Shown here: one piece after another, positions 8,919-18,465 of the stretch | How the letters are laid out: every line of letters starts with the position of its first letter | How positions within the stretch are numbered: position 1 is the stretch's first letter | Origin: Bacteroidaceae bacterium | GTDB lineage: Bacteria; Bacteroidota; Bacteroidia; Bacteroidales; Bacteroidaceae | Direction of reading: 5' to 3' | DNA length: 44,979 bases | NCBI GenBank assembly: GCA_011959205.1 | Contig: BLLV01000017.1 | Span: forward strand, 1-44,979 | Notes under the pieces: model-generated | Told to the model about the DNA's origin: nothing | The model's database searches: none | Seen by the model: the letters and a program-made list of their open reading frames with translations, nothing else | Made by a program: the position numbers and the translations under genes

Positions 8919-11321
8919 ATGAATAAGATACGATTGGTTGTTGCTTCCTTATTGTTGGGAGCTGCTACAGGCTTTGCTCAGAAGCCTTTTAATGCTTCGG
9001 GTACGGGGAATCCCATTATTCCCGGATATTTTGCCGATCCCACGGTGAAGAAGTTTGGCGATACGTATTATATGTATGCCACTACGGATGGCAGTGGAGC
9101 CGGTTTCGGTCCTGCACAGGTGTGGACCAGCAAGGATTTTGTAAACTGGACGCTGATGCCTATGAACTGGCCGGACAGTCATTGGATATGGGCTCCTGAT
9201 GTGATGAAACATACGGATGGGAATTATTATTATTTTTATTGTCAGCCCTGTATGATTCATTGCGGAGTCAGTGAAACACCGCGCGGCCCTTGGAAAAATA
9301 TATTGGGTGAAAGTGAGGCTGTTCTTGTACCCGACCGTTTTGTGACGAATGCCATTACATTGGACGGGCAGACCTTTGTGGATGATGATGGTTCTGTATA
9401 TTTGTATTGGGGGACTTGGGGGATTTATAAAGGTTTCGGTTGCGGAGCCGGAAAATTGGCTTCCGATATGAAGAGTTTTACTGAAACGCGTCTGATTCCG
9501 AATACGGAAGCCACGGATTTTTTTGAAGCGCCCTTTGTGATGAAACGAAAGGGGATCTATTATTTTATGTATTCTTCGGGTTCCTGTCACGACCACACCT
9601 ATCGGGTGCAGTATGCCACTTCGGACAAGCCTATGGGGCCGTACACCTATCGGGGATGTATTCTTGAAACCAATGCCGATGGAACAATCCATGGGCCGGG
9701 ACATCATAGCATTTTGAAAGAAGGCAATGAATATTATATGGTCTATCACCGTCATGATAATCCGCATTCCAACCGCGGATTTCATCGTCAGCTTTGTGTG
9801 GACCGTATGGAGTTTGCCGGAGATGGAAGTATTAAACCCCTTATTCCCACTCATGACGGAATAGGTGCATTGGCATCTTCTGTAGTGAAATCAAAAAATC
9901 TGGCTTTGGGTGCTAAGGTGAGGGCTTCTTCTTTTTATGATGCCGGTTTCCGGCCCGAATATGCTGTAGATGATAATAACGGAACTTTATGGCGTCCTCG
10001 TGGAATGGGACAGGAGTGGATAGAAGTGGATTTGGGTGTTGCCCGGCAAATACAAACGATCTGGACTCAATTTGAGTATGGCACACAATTTTATCAATAT
10101 TTAATTGAAACTTCTGCCGACGGCAAGCATTGGTCTGTTTTCGCTGATAAACGGAATAATCGTCTGGCAGGCAGCCCGATGGTCGATTTTGGTAAGGTGA
10201 AGGCTCGTTATGTCCGTCTTACCTTTACCGGAGGACAGAAGAACGGATTTGGCGGGGCGGTCTGGAACTTGAAAATCTTTGAGGGTGTGGAAGCATCGGC
10301 TCCGCAACAATGGTTGGGACTTACCGCTGCCGATTGGAATGGTCGTGAATGGCAGAACAATGAAGGGATGCTGGGAGGGGCTTTTACATTGAAGGAAGGT
10401 TCGGCACGCATACAGCGCATCGGTGGGCGTGATGCGTTGGTACTGGAACCGGGAACTACATTGGAGTATAGTCATCTGTTACTCTCCTCGTCCAAAGAGC
10501 ATACGGTTAGTGGGTTGGTTTACAGGTCAGGTAAATGGCAGAGTTATGAAGCGGAGTCGTGTCTTTCATCAGGAGCGATTACGCTGCATAGTTCCACCGA
10601 ACCTTTGGTCATTACCAATTTCCGTTACTATAATTGGAAGCAGGAAGCAGCGGAAAAGGCATACGATGCGGAAACGGATATCGTGCGTCTGCCTGTAGCC
10701 GACCAGCAGAAACATGGGCTGGTGGTCAGTCTTTCTGCCGATGATTTTGCAGTGAACGATACGGTTCCTTATCTGGAAAACCGAGGAGTGAAAGGTTATT
10801 TTGAAGCCCGGAAATTACCTCTCGTTGTGAAAGAAGTGAAAGGGAAAAAGGCATTTCATTTTGAGGGTACTCAGGTCTATACTTCCAGTTTTATGCTTCC
10901 TGCCACTTTGCAGGATAATGCTCCTTATACCTTGGAGGCGTGGGTACTGAATGATTCCATTAGTGAAAATGAATGTGTGGCCGATTTTACGACCTCGCAT
11001 GATGAATTGGAGAAAATCATGTTGGTCAACGGCACGGAGCCTCGTTGTGGAGTAATCAATCACTATGGCTGGTATGAAGATGCAGGATATAAGGACATGA
11101 AGGAATTGGCAGGAAAGTGGCAGCACATCTATATCTGCTTTGATGGGCGGATGGAACAGGTTTATGTCAATGGAAAATTAGTCAGTGAGAAAGATATCCA
11201 GTTGCTGGTGAAACCGTCACAATTCATCACATTGGGACGCAATGCCGAAGGAGACTGGCCCTTTACCGGTTATCTGCACTCATTGAAGTTATGGGATGAA
11301 TATTTGCCGTTGAAAGAGTGA
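8919..11321 (+). CDS. GH43 family glycosidase with CBM32-like and LamG-like domains
   Basis: This 800-residue secreted enzyme has a signal peptide (1-20). The five-bladed propeller of GH43 covers about residues 28-330. The three expected acidic residues are visible: Asp40 in YFADP (base), Asp155-157 in FVDDDG (pKa modulator) and Glu203 in FEAPF (acid). A discoidin/CBM32-like domain follows at about 333-465 (NLALGAKVRASSFYDAG, VDLGVARQIQTI, ARYVRLTF). The C-terminal part, about 650-800, looks like a LamG/concanavalin-type domain (YTLEAWVL, WQHIYICFDGRMEQVYVNGK). GH43 members of such multidomain architecture act on arabinofuranosides or on beta-galactan; the subfamily cannot be set by eye. It is in the same strand and context as GH97 and GH127, consistent with removal of arabinose or galactose side chains. 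The start is supported by the signal peptide. Confidence 0.92.
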   Translation: MNKIRLVVASLLLGAATGFAQKPFNASGTGNPIIPGYFADPTVKKFGDTYYMYATTDGSGAGFGPAQVWTSKDFVNWTLMPMNWPDSHWIWAPDVMKHTDGNYYYFYCQPCMIHCGVSETPRGPWKNILGESEAVLVPDRFVTNAITLDGQTFVDDDGSVYLYWGTWGIYKGFGCGAGKLASDMKSFTETRLIPNTEATDFFEAPFVMKRKGIYYFMYSSGSCHDHTYRVQYATSDKPMGPYTYRGCILETNADGTIHGPGHHSILKEGNEYYMVYHRHDNPHSNRGFHRQLCVDRMEFAGDGSIKPLIPTHDGIGALASSVVKSKNLALGAKVRASSFYDAGFRPEYAVDDNNGTLWRPRGMGQEWIEVDLGVARQIQTIWTQFEYGTQFYQYLIETSADGKHWSVFADKRNNRLAGSPMVDFGKVKARYVRLTFTGGQKNGFGGAVWNLKIFEGVEASAPQQWLGLTAADWNGREWQNNEGMLGGAFTLKEGSARIQRIGGRDALVLEPGTTLEYSHLLLSSSKEHTVSGLVYRSGKWQSYEAESCLSSGAITLHSSTEPLVITNFRYYNWKQEAAEKAYDAETDIVRLPVADQQKHGLVVSLSADDFAVNDTVPYLENRGVKGYFEARKLPLVVKEVKGKKAFHFEGTQVYTSSFMLPATLQDNAPYTLEAWVLNDSISENECVADFTTSHDELEKIMLVNGTEPRCGVINHYGWYEDAGYKDMKELAGKWQHIYICFDGRMEQVYVNGKLVSEKDIQLLVKPSQFITLGRNAEGDWPFTGYLHSLKLWDEYLPLKE

Positions 11322-11330
11322 TTCACCCTT

Positions 11331-11357
11331 TTTCTATGACCGGAATATGTATTTTTG
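11331..11357 (+). promoter_or_regulatory. Putative promoter for the GH127/146 gene
   Basis: TATTTTTG at 11350-11357 is an exact match to the Bacteroides -7 element TAnnTTTG. A T-rich stretch around 11329-11334 stands in for the -33 TTTG but is not a good match. A transcript starting near 11364 would exclude the upstream in-frame ATG at 11347 and so supports translation from 11392. Confidence 0.45.
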
Positions 11358-11391
11358 CAAAAACTATGATAAACAATTAAATGATAGAACC

Positions 11392-13797
11392 ATGAAAAAA
11401 TTTTTAGTCACTGCTCTGTTGACTGCTACCGTAGCAGGCGGAACAGCGCAAGTAAAAAATCAGTCGCACGGCTATCCTATCGAACCTGTACCTTTCACTT
11501 CGGTGAAAGTAACCGATTCATTTTGGGGACAGCGACTGAATGCCAGCCGTGAAGTAACGATTCCCTTGGCGTTCAGCAAATGCGAGGAAACAGGACGTTA
11601 TACTAACTTTGTCAATGCCGCCCATCCCAGTGATACCATTAAAGTAGGCGGACTGGCTTTTGATGATACCGATGTGTACAAAACGATAGAAGGTGCCAGT
11701 TATCTGTTACAGACCTATCCGGATAAAAAACTGGCTAAGTATATTGATAGTGTGTTGGCTATTGTCGCTGCGGCACAGGAACCGGATGGTTATCTCTATA
11801 CTTCGCGTACCATGAATCCCAAACATCCGCATGAGTGGGCAGGAAGCAAACGGTGGGAGAAGGTGGAGGAACTGAGCCATGAATTCTATAACTTGGGACA
11901 CATGGTAGAAGGTGCTATTGCGCACTATCAGGCTACCGGAAAACGTAACTTCCTTGATATCGCCATCCGTTATGCCGACTGTGTCTGCCGGGAGATAGGT
12001 ACAGGCGAAGGACAGCAAATCCGTGTGCCGGGACATCAGATTGCCGAAATGGCCCTTGCTAAACTATATTTGGTAACGGGGCAACAGAAATACCTGGATC
12101 AAGCCAAATTCTTTCTGGACCAGCGCGGACATACCACCCGCACAGATGCATACAGTCAGGCGCACAAGCCGGTAGTGGAGCAGGATGAGGCTGTGGGACA
12201 TGCTGTTCGCGCTGCCTATATGTATGCAGGTATGGCAGATGTAGCCGCACTGACGGGAGATACGGCTTATATCCATGCCATAGACCGTATTTGGGACAAC
12301 ATTGTGGGCAAGAAATATTATATTACCGGCGGTATCGGCGCCACCAGCAATGGGGAGGCTTTTGGCAAGAACTATGAATTGCCCAATATGTCCGCTTATT
12401 GCGAGACTTGCGCGGCTATCGGTAATGTGTATGTCAACTACCGCTTGTTCCTGCTTCATGGTGAGGCAAAATATTATGATGTGCTGGAACGTACCTTATA
12501 TAATGGCCTTATTTCGGGCGTGTCTCTGGATGGTGGCGGGTTCTTCTATCCTAATCCGTTGGAAAGCATCGGGCAGCACCAGCGTCAGCCTTGGTTTGGC
12601 TGTGCCTGTTGTCCGTCCAATATCTGTCGTTTCATTCCTTCCTTGCCGGGATATGTGTATGCGGTGAAAAATAAGGACGTGTATGTCAATCTGTTCATGT
12701 CCAACACCTCGAATCTGAAGGTGGAAGGTAAGGCTGTTTCTTTGGAGCAGACCACTCATTATCCTTGGAACGGCGATGTCACTATCGGCGTCAACAAGAA
12801 CAATGCCGGACAGTTTACAATGAAAATCCGTATTCCGGGATGGGTGCGTAATCAGGTAGTTCCCAGTGACCTGTACACTTATTCGGATGGAAAGCGTTTG
12901 AGCTATACAGTGAAAGTAAATGGGGAACCGGTACAGAGTGAACTGAAGGACGGTTATTTCTGCATAGACCGCCGTTGGAAGAAAGGGGATAAAGTAGCTG
13001 TCCATTTCGATATGGAACCTCGTACGGTGAAAGCCAATAATAAGGTGGAGGCAGATCGTGGCCGTATAGCTGTAGAACGTGGACCGATAGTCTATTGTGC
13101 GGAATGGCCGGATAATGATTTTGATGTGCTGAGCGTGTTTATGAACCGCACTCCCCAATTCGAGGTGGTTGAAAAACCGGATTTGCTCTATGGCATTAAC
13201 CAGTTGAAGACGGATGCGCAGATTCTGGGCTATGACGACAGAGGTCGTCTGACGGCTACTGATGTGAAGCTGACGTTGATCCCTTACTACGCTTGGGCGC
13301 ACCGCGGTGCAGGTGCTATGGCAGTGTGGCTGCCTCAGGAATTAAGTGCTTCCCGTCCGACTATGCCTGCTACGCTGGCATCGGAAAGCAAAGTGGATGC
13401 TTCGCATAAGGTGAAATCCATCTCCGCCATTAATGACCGTCTGGTGCCGAAAGATGAGAATGACCGTTCCGTACCCTATTATCATTGGTGGCCCAAACAG
13501 GGAACTACCGAATGGATATCCTACGAGTTCCCGTCCGAATCGACTGTTTCCAGTGCTACCGTATATTGGTATGATGATGTTCCTTGGGGGGGATGCCGCG
13601 TACCGCAGAGCTGGAAGGTGTATTATAAAGATGCACAAGACCAGTGGCAGCCGGTGAGTGGAGCGGATAAGTATGGAGTGGAAAAAGGTACGGGAAATAC
13701 CGTCAATTTTGACCCGGTAAAGACAAAAGCGGTAAAGCTGGAGGTTGTTCAGTCGGCCGATCATTCATCGGGTTTGTTTGAATGGGAAGTGAAATAG
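11392..13797 (+). CDS. GH127/GH146-type beta-L-arabinofuranosidase
   Basis: This is a secreted 801-residue protein of the former DUF1680 family. The start at 11392 (MKKFLVTALL) gives a clean signal peptide; an ATG 45 nt upstream overlaps a promoter element. The (alpha/alpha)6 catalytic part spans about residues 25-450. The zinc-thiolate machinery known from Bifidobacterium HypBA1 is present: Glu338 and Cys340 in CETCAAIG, then the Cys pair 406-407 in CACCPSN, of which the first would be the nucleophile. Beta-rich domains follow. The last ~130 residues (SYEFPSESTVSSATVYWYDD, KVYYKDAQDQWQPV, LFEWEV) look like a discoidin-type module seen in GH146-like proteins. Known members release beta-linked L-arabinofuranose from extensin-type arabino-oligosaccharides (GH127) or from pectic glycans (GH146). 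Choice between these families needs a phylogeny. The S9 peptidase gene follows after 32 nt. Confidence 0.93.
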   Translation: MKKFLVTALLTATVAGGTAQVKNQSHGYPIEPVPFTSVKVTDSFWGQRLNASREVTIPLAFSKCEETGRYTNFVNAAHPSDTIKVGGLAFDDTDVYKTIEGASYLLQTYPDKKLAKYIDSVLAIVAAAQEPDGYLYTSRTMNPKHPHEWAGSKRWEKVEELSHEFYNLGHMVEGAIAHYQATGKRNFLDIAIRYADCVCREIGTGEGQQIRVPGHQIAEMALAKLYLVTGQQKYLDQAKFFLDQRGHTTRTDAYSQAHKPVVEQDEAVGHAVRAAYMYAGMADVAALTGDTAYIHAIDRIWDNIVGKKYYITGGIGATSNGEAFGKNYELPNMSAYCETCAAIGNVYVNYRLFLLHGEAKYYDVLERTLYNGLISGVSLDGGGFFYPNPLESIGQHQRQPWFGCACCPSNICRFIPSLPGYVYAVKNKDVYVNLFMSNTSNLKVEGKAVSLEQTTHYPWNGDVTIGVNKNNAGQFTMKIRIPGWVRNQVVPSDLYTYSDGKRLSYTVKVNGEPVQSELKDGYFCIDRRWKKGDKVAVHFDMEPRTVKANNKVEADRGRIAVERGPIVYCAEWPDNDFDVLSVFMNRTPQFEVVEKPDLLYGINQLKTDAQILGYDDRGRLTATDVKLTLIPYYAWAHRGAGAMAVWLPQELSASRPTMPATLASESKVDASHKVKSISAINDRLVPKDENDRSVPYYHWWPKQGTTEWISYEFPSESTVSSATVYWYDDVPWGGCRVPQSWKVYYKDAQDQWQPVSGADKYGVEKGTGNTVNFDPVKTKAVKLEVVQSADHSSGLFEWEVK

Positions 13798-13829
13798 TAA
13801 TTGGGCAAATTATTAGCACATTATTTAAA

Positions 13830-16073
13830 ATGAAAATTGGTAAGTTAGGTTGGTTGGCAGCCACGCTCCTTAGTGGGAGTATGGCTGTCGCTCAAGGTAC
13901 GGCTGATGATTATCGGCGTGCTTATGCATTGAAAGAGAAATTCAGTGCGGACAAAGTTTTCTATTCCAATGTCAATCCGCAATGGATAGAGGGTACGCAT
14001 CAATTCTGGTATGTGCGGAATACGCCGGACGGCCGCCTGTATGTATCTGTGGATGCGGATAAGAAAGCTAGAAAAGAATTGTTTGATTCTCATCGTCTGG
14101 CAAAGGCGTTGGGTGCTGCATCCGGAAAGGAGGTCAAGCCGGAAGCACTTTCTTTGGGGCGTCTGTCGGTCAGTAAGGGATTGGATACGCTGCGCTTTGT
14201 GTTTAATAATCAACGTTGGATGTATGCGTCCCGGAAAAATCAGCTGGTCAATGAAGGGGCGCTTCCTCTCCCTCCCAAGCAAAAGCATTGGATGGAGGTG
14301 GATGATGAGAAGACAGCATCGCCGGTTCCGTCTCCTGATGGCAAATGGACGGCATTTATCAAGAATCAGAATATCTATGTAAAGGAGGTGGCTACCGGAA
14401 AAGAAAAGCAACTGAGCTTGGACGGGACACTGGGTAATTATTATTCAGCCTACATCCGCTGGTCACCGGACAGTAAGAAGGTGGCTTCCTGCAAGATCCG
14501 TCCGGTGGAAAAACGCTATGTTTATTATGTGGAATCTTCTCCGGCCGATCAGCTTCAGCCCAAGCTTCACAAACAGGAGTATGCGAAGCCGGGAGACGAA
14601 CTTCCTTTTAAAGTGCCCTGCATCTATGAAGTGGAGAGCGGACGAAGCATTATTCCTTCTACCGAATTGTTCGACCGGCAATATGAAGTATATGGCCCCG
14701 AATGGAACCCCGACAGCCGTGCCGTGACTTTTGAATATAACCAGCGCGGACATCAGGTGTACAGAGTGCTTGAGCTTTCTGCCGAAACGGGAAAAGTGCG
14801 CCCGTTGGTAGAAGAAACCAGCGATAAATATGTGAATTATACCCGTCATTTCCGTCATGACTTAAAAGACGGCAAGCAGATGATATGGATGAGTGAGCGT
14901 GACAATTGGAATCATCTTTATATGTACAACCGTATTACTGCGCAACCCGATTATCAGATTACTAAAGGAGAATGGTATGTACGCGAAGTGCTTCGGGTAG
15001 ATGAAGATAACCGTCAGATTTATTTCTCGGCAAATGGTATGGAAGCCGGTGAGGACCCTTATCTCATCCGTTATTATCGCATCGGTTTTGATGGCAAAGG
15101 GCTTACTTGTCTTACTCCCGAAGAAGGGATGCACCGTGCCTGGTTCTCGGAAGACATGAAATATCTGGTGGATGTTTATTCTATGGTAGACAAGGCTCCC
15201 GTCGCTGTGTTGCGTAGGGCTAGGGATGGCAAAGTGGTGATGCCGTTGGAAACAGCCGATATAACCCGCTTGGAATCTGAAGGATGGAAAGCTCCGGAGG
15301 TGTTTGTTGCCAAAGGGCGGGACGGCAAGACGGATATGTGGGGACTGATTGCCCGTCCCACGAACTTTGACCCGAACAAGAAATATCCGGTTATCGAATA
15401 CATTTATCAGGGTCCCGGAGACCAATATGTTCCGAAGACTTTTCGTCCATACGACTGGAACATGACTTCTTTGGCCGAACTTGGTTTTATTGTCGTGATG
15501 GTCGATGGAATGGGCACTTCTTTCCGTTCGCGTGCTTTTGAGAATGTATGTTATAAGAATCTGAAAGATGCCGGTTTGCCGGACCATATTGCCTGGATTA
15601 AGGCAGCTGCGCAAAAGTATCCTTATATGGATGTGGACAGGGTAGGTATTTACGGTTGTTCTGCCGGTGGTCAGGAATCTACGAATGCTGTTTTGCTTTA
15701 TCCTGATTTCTATAAAGCGGCTTATTCGGCTTGTGGTTGTCATGATAACCGTATGGATAAGATTTGGTGGAATGAACTTTGGTTGGGCTATCCGGTAGGA
15801 GATCAATATAAAGAAGGATCGAATGTGGAAAATGCCCATCTGTTGAGCCGTCCTTTGATGTTGGTGGTAGGTGAGTTGGATGATAATGTAGATCCTGCCT
15901 CTACCATGCAGGTGGTCAATGCATTGATAAAGGCGAATAAAGATTTTGAATTGGTCGTGATTCCCGGAGCACATCATACCATGGGAGAAGATTTTGGCGA
16001 ACACAAGCGGTATGATTTCTTTGTCCGTCATTTGATGCAGGTGAATCCACCGAAGTGGGAGGAGATAAAATAG
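13830..16073 (+). CDS. DPP-IV-like S9 family prolyl dipeptidyl peptidase
   Basis: This 747-residue secreted serine peptidase starts at 13830, where MKIGKLGWLAATLLSGSMAVAQ is a good signal peptide; an upstream ATG at 13782 lies inside the preceding gene. Residues ~60-480 form the DPPIV N-terminal beta-propeller (SPDGKWTAFIKNQNIYVKEV, YIRWSPDSKKVAS). Residues ~500-740 form the alpha/beta-hydrolase. The catalytic triad candidates are Ser611 in GCSAGG, Asp684 in GELDDNVDP and His715/716 in PGAHHTMG. The canonical GWSYGG of DPP-IV is changed to GCSAGG. S9B enzymes release X-Pro dipeptides from peptide N termini. Its place inside a PUL suggests that the target polymer contains or is attached to a proline-rich peptide; this is inference. 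It is followed by a strong terminator. Confidence 0.9.
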   Translation: MKIGKLGWLAATLLSGSMAVAQGTADDYRRAYALKEKFSADKVFYSNVNPQWIEGTHQFWYVRNTPDGRLYVSVDADKKARKELFDSHRLAKALGAASGKEVKPEALSLGRLSVSKGLDTLRFVFNNQRWMYASRKNQLVNEGALPLPPKQKHWMEVDDEKTASPVPSPDGKWTAFIKNQNIYVKEVATGKEKQLSLDGTLGNYYSAYIRWSPDSKKVASCKIRPVEKRYVYYVESSPADQLQPKLHKQEYAKPGDELPFKVPCIYEVESGRSIIPSTELFDRQYEVYGPEWNPDSRAVTFEYNQRGHQVYRVLELSAETGKVRPLVEETSDKYVNYTRHFRHDLKDGKQMIWMSERDNWNHLYMYNRITAQPDYQITKGEWYVREVLRVDEDNRQIYFSANGMEAGEDPYLIRYYRIGFDGKGLTCLTPEEGMHRAWFSEDMKYLVDVYSMVDKAPVAVLRRARDGKVVMPLETADITRLESEGWKAPEVFVAKGRDGKTDMWGLIARPTNFDPNKKYPVIEYIYQGPGDQYVPKTFRPYDWNMTSLAELGFIVVMVDGMGTSFRSRAFENVCYKNLKDAGLPDHIAWIKAAAQKYPYMDVDRVGIYGCSAGGQESTNAVLLYPDFYKAAYSACGCHDNRMDKIWWNELWLGYPVGDQYKEGSNVENAHLLSRPLMLVVGELDDNVDPASTMQVVNALIKANKDFELVVIPGAHHTMGEDFGEHKRYDFFVRHLMQVNPPKWEEIK

Positions 16074-16126
16074 GAGGAGTGAGGTTTGTAGCTGTAGGAG
16101 TTTGTTAGTTATAATAAATATAGGTG

Positions 16127-16165
16127 GCAGTGTTATGGAGGGTAAGTCCATAGCACTGCTTTTTT
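16127..16165 (+). terminator. Rho-independent terminator after the S9 peptidase gene
   Basis: The arms at 16127-16139 (GCAGTGTTATGGA) and 16147-16159 (TCCATAGCACTGC) pair over 13 positions with one G-U pair and a 7-nt loop, followed by six Ts at 16160-16165. It closes the transcription unit that contains GH127 and the peptidase. Confidence 0.85.
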
Positions 16166-16273
16166 ATGTAATTCCGTGTTTTTATTGATAAAATGATGTC
16201 GGTTTGAGTAGTGTCTATGCAAAATCTGCCTGAAAAAGACCAAATATTCTCTGTCTTAAAGTATGAAAACGCA

Positions 16274-16281
16274 TAATTTTG
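16274..16281 (+). promoter_or_regulatory. Putative -7 promoter element for the PL10-CE8 gene
   Basis: TAATTTTG is an exact TAnnTTTG match 32 nt before the chosen start at 16314. No clear -33 TTTG is present at the usual distance. The preceding terminator makes a new promoter here necessary if the operon is to continue. Confidence 0.45.
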
Positions 16282-16313
16282 TTTGCTGGTTTTTATCAAA
16301 ACATATAGGAATA

Positions 16314-18449
16314 ATGAAAAATACATTCAAAAAGGTGTTTATTGGCTTTATGGCTTTTGCCATGGTAACCGGTTCCTTTGCGCAGCAAGGAGTTCATAAA
16401 AAGGATAACGAGTCGTATCCCAAGGGGTGGAAACAAATAGCACGTATGGAGCAGGATTCTTTCTTTCTGACGGATGAGGCTCGGCGGATTGCTGAAAATG
16501 TATTGGCCTTCCAACGCTGTACGGGCGGTTGGCCGAAGAATATAGATATGGCCCGCCGCATGAATGATAAAGAGTTGGCTCAGGTGATGAAGGATAAATC
16601 ACGCTGTGATGATTCTACGATAGATAATAATGCCACAACTGCCCAGATGATTTTTCTAGCCCGTCTTTATAGACAGACTAAGGATATACGTTATCGCGAT
16701 GCTTTCCTTCAAGGAGTGGAATATTTGCTGGGCGGCCAATACGAAAACGGAGGATGGCCGCAATTCTGGCCCGGCCCGCGTGGTTATCAGATACATATTA
16801 CTTTCAATGACGATGCCATTGTCAATACATTGAATATGATACGTGATATGATGAATCACAAAGCGCCTTATGAGGATGATTTGAAGGCTTTGTGTGTACG
16901 TTTGGAAAAAGTCTTTCATAAAGGAATAGAGTGCATTTTGGCTACACAAATTATCAAGGATGGAGAACCTTCAGTGTGGTGTCAGCAGAATGATAGGGAA
17001 ACATTGAAGCCTGCACCGGCACGCGCGTATGAGTTGCCGTCTTATTGTTCGGCGGAGAGTGCCGGAATTGTGCGTCTGCTCATGGAATTACCTGCACCCG
17101 ACGCACGCGTGAAGCGGGCGGTTCACGGAGCCATGAAATGGTTTGACAGGTATAAACTTACCGGTTTGCGATGTGAGCGTATCGTACTGGCAAATGGTGA
17201 GCGGGATACTCGTCTTGTGGAAGATCCTCAAGCCGGACCTATTTGGGCGCGTTATTATGATTTGAAATATTGTGAACCGTATGTATGTGACCGTGACGGG
17301 CTGCCGCGTCGCCACTTGGAAGAGATAGGTACAGAACGTCGTAACGGATATAGTTGGTACAATAGCAGGCCGGCTGAGCTTTTTGCCATGTACAACGCAT
17401 GGGCGGACAAATATGATCCGAAGCATAAAGTGGCAATCAGTCTGGCAACCAAAGGAGCGAATGAAAACGGGCTGATTGAAATGTATCGTCGTCCCGTGGT
17501 AGAGCGTACGGCTTTTGATGTGGTGGTAAAGCCGGGAGAGAGTATTCAGGCGGCTATTGAAAAGGCTCCGGAAATTCCGACAGTACCTTTTAAAATCTTA
17601 TTGCTGAACGGAACGTATCATCAAAAAGTGATTATTGACAGGCCTAATATTGTTTTAGTGGGGGAGAACCGTGACAGTACGCGGATTGTATTAGCTGAAA
17701 CAGCCAAGACACGTACCCTCACGGAATATCATGGACGTCCGGTAGGCAATGGTGTCATTGTGTTGCAGGAAGGTGCGGACGATTGTGTTATTAGCGGAGT
17801 GACTGTTTACAACAATTACGGAACTACCGTTGAAAATACGACCACCCATCAGATGGCGATTTTTGGACGTGCCACCCGTACCATTATCATCAACAGTAAT
17901 GTGTGGGCCGATGGGAACGATGCCCTTTCCTTGTGGGCACCCGGAAGCAATGGCATGTATTATCATGCCGACCTCTATCTTCGTTGTCCGGGGGTGGATT
18001 TCCTTTGTCCTCGCGGATGGTGCTATGCCACACGCTGCCATTTTTATGGTGATAGCCGTGCCATGATTTGGCATGACGGACGAGGTGACAAGAACAAGAA
18101 ACTAGTTATTACCAATTCTTCATTTGATGCTAAGACCCCGACACTTTTAGGACGCTATCATCATGATTCCCAATTTTATCTTATCAAATGTAACATGTCG
18201 AAGAATGTGCTTGACGGGAATATTCATTATGCTTATTCGGATAAAGTGCTTGATCCCTGTCCATGGGGGTTGCGTACCTATTATTATGGTTGTATCCGTG
18301 AAGGAGGGCACAGTGGCTGGTTAAACGATAATTTGAAGGAGGCGGAGAATGCTCCGGAGTTTTATGGCGTTACCGCCAAATGGACGTTTGACGGCAAATG
18401 GGACCCCGAACAACGTATCAGGGATCTTTGGAATGTATTGGCTTACTAA
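16314..18449 (+). CDS. Pectate lyase (PL10) fused to a divergent CE8 pectin methylesterase
   Basis: This secreted protein of 711 residues starts at 16314 (MKNTFKKVFIGFMAFAMV, signal peptide); an ATG at 16263 lies upstream of the -7 element. Residues ~45-360 are a PL10 pectate lyase: QRCTGGWPKNIDM, TIDNNATT, GGWPQFWPG and ITFNDD with Asp166/Asp167, which in PL10 help bind calcium. PL10 cleaves de-esterified homogalacturonan by beta-elimination. Residues ~400-700 are a CE8-type right-handed beta-helix. Alignment by eye to plant and bacterial esterases gives THQMAIF for GHQAVAL, GNDALSL (Asp536) for the QDTL motif, and GVDFLCPRG (Asp562) for VDFIFG. The two catalytic Asp are kept, but the oxyanion Gln of QDT is Asn535. 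LGRPW is LGRYHH. A lyase plus esterase on one chain would let the enzyme demethylate and then cleave pectin. The DUF1593 gene follows after 16 nt. Confidence 0.9.
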   Translation: MKNTFKKVFIGFMAFAMVTGSFAQQGVHKKDNESYPKGWKQIARMEQDSFFLTDEARRIAENVLAFQRCTGGWPKNIDMARRMNDKELAQVMKDKSRCDDSTIDNNATTAQMIFLARLYRQTKDIRYRDAFLQGVEYLLGGQYENGGWPQFWPGPRGYQIHITFNDDAIVNTLNMIRDMMNHKAPYEDDLKALCVRLEKVFHKGIECILATQIIKDGEPSVWCQQNDRETLKPAPARAYELPSYCSAESAGIVRLLMELPAPDARVKRAVHGAMKWFDRYKLTGLRCERIVLANGERDTRLVEDPQAGPIWARYYDLKYCEPYVCDRDGLPRRHLEEIGTERRNGYSWYNSRPAELFAMYNAWADKYDPKHKVAISLATKGANENGLIEMYRRPVVERTAFDVVVKPGESIQAAIEKAPEIPTVPFKILLLNGTYHQKVIIDRPNIVLVGENRDSTRIVLAETAKTRTLTEYHGRPVGNGVIVLQEGADDCVISGVTVYNNYGTTVENTTTHQMAIFGRATRTIIINSNVWADGNDALSLWAPGSNGMYYHADLYLRCPGVDFLCPRGWCYATRCHFYGDSRAMIWHDGRGDKNKKLVITNSSFDAKTPTLLGRYHHDSQFYLIKCNMSKNVLDGNIHYAYSDKVLDPCPWGLRTYYYGCIREGGHSGWLNDNLKEAENAPEFYGVTAKWTFDGKWDPEQRIRDLWNVLAY

Positions 18450-18465
18450 TTTAACAGGTTGTAAT

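Noticed and set aside
14862-16151. Long antisense open frame of 429 codons opposite the S9 peptidase gene
   Set aside because: It is the mirror of a well-supported coding gene, has low-complexity composition rich in Ile and His, and shows no domain. The same applies to other long antisense frames, such as 26466-27836 and 8949-9854.
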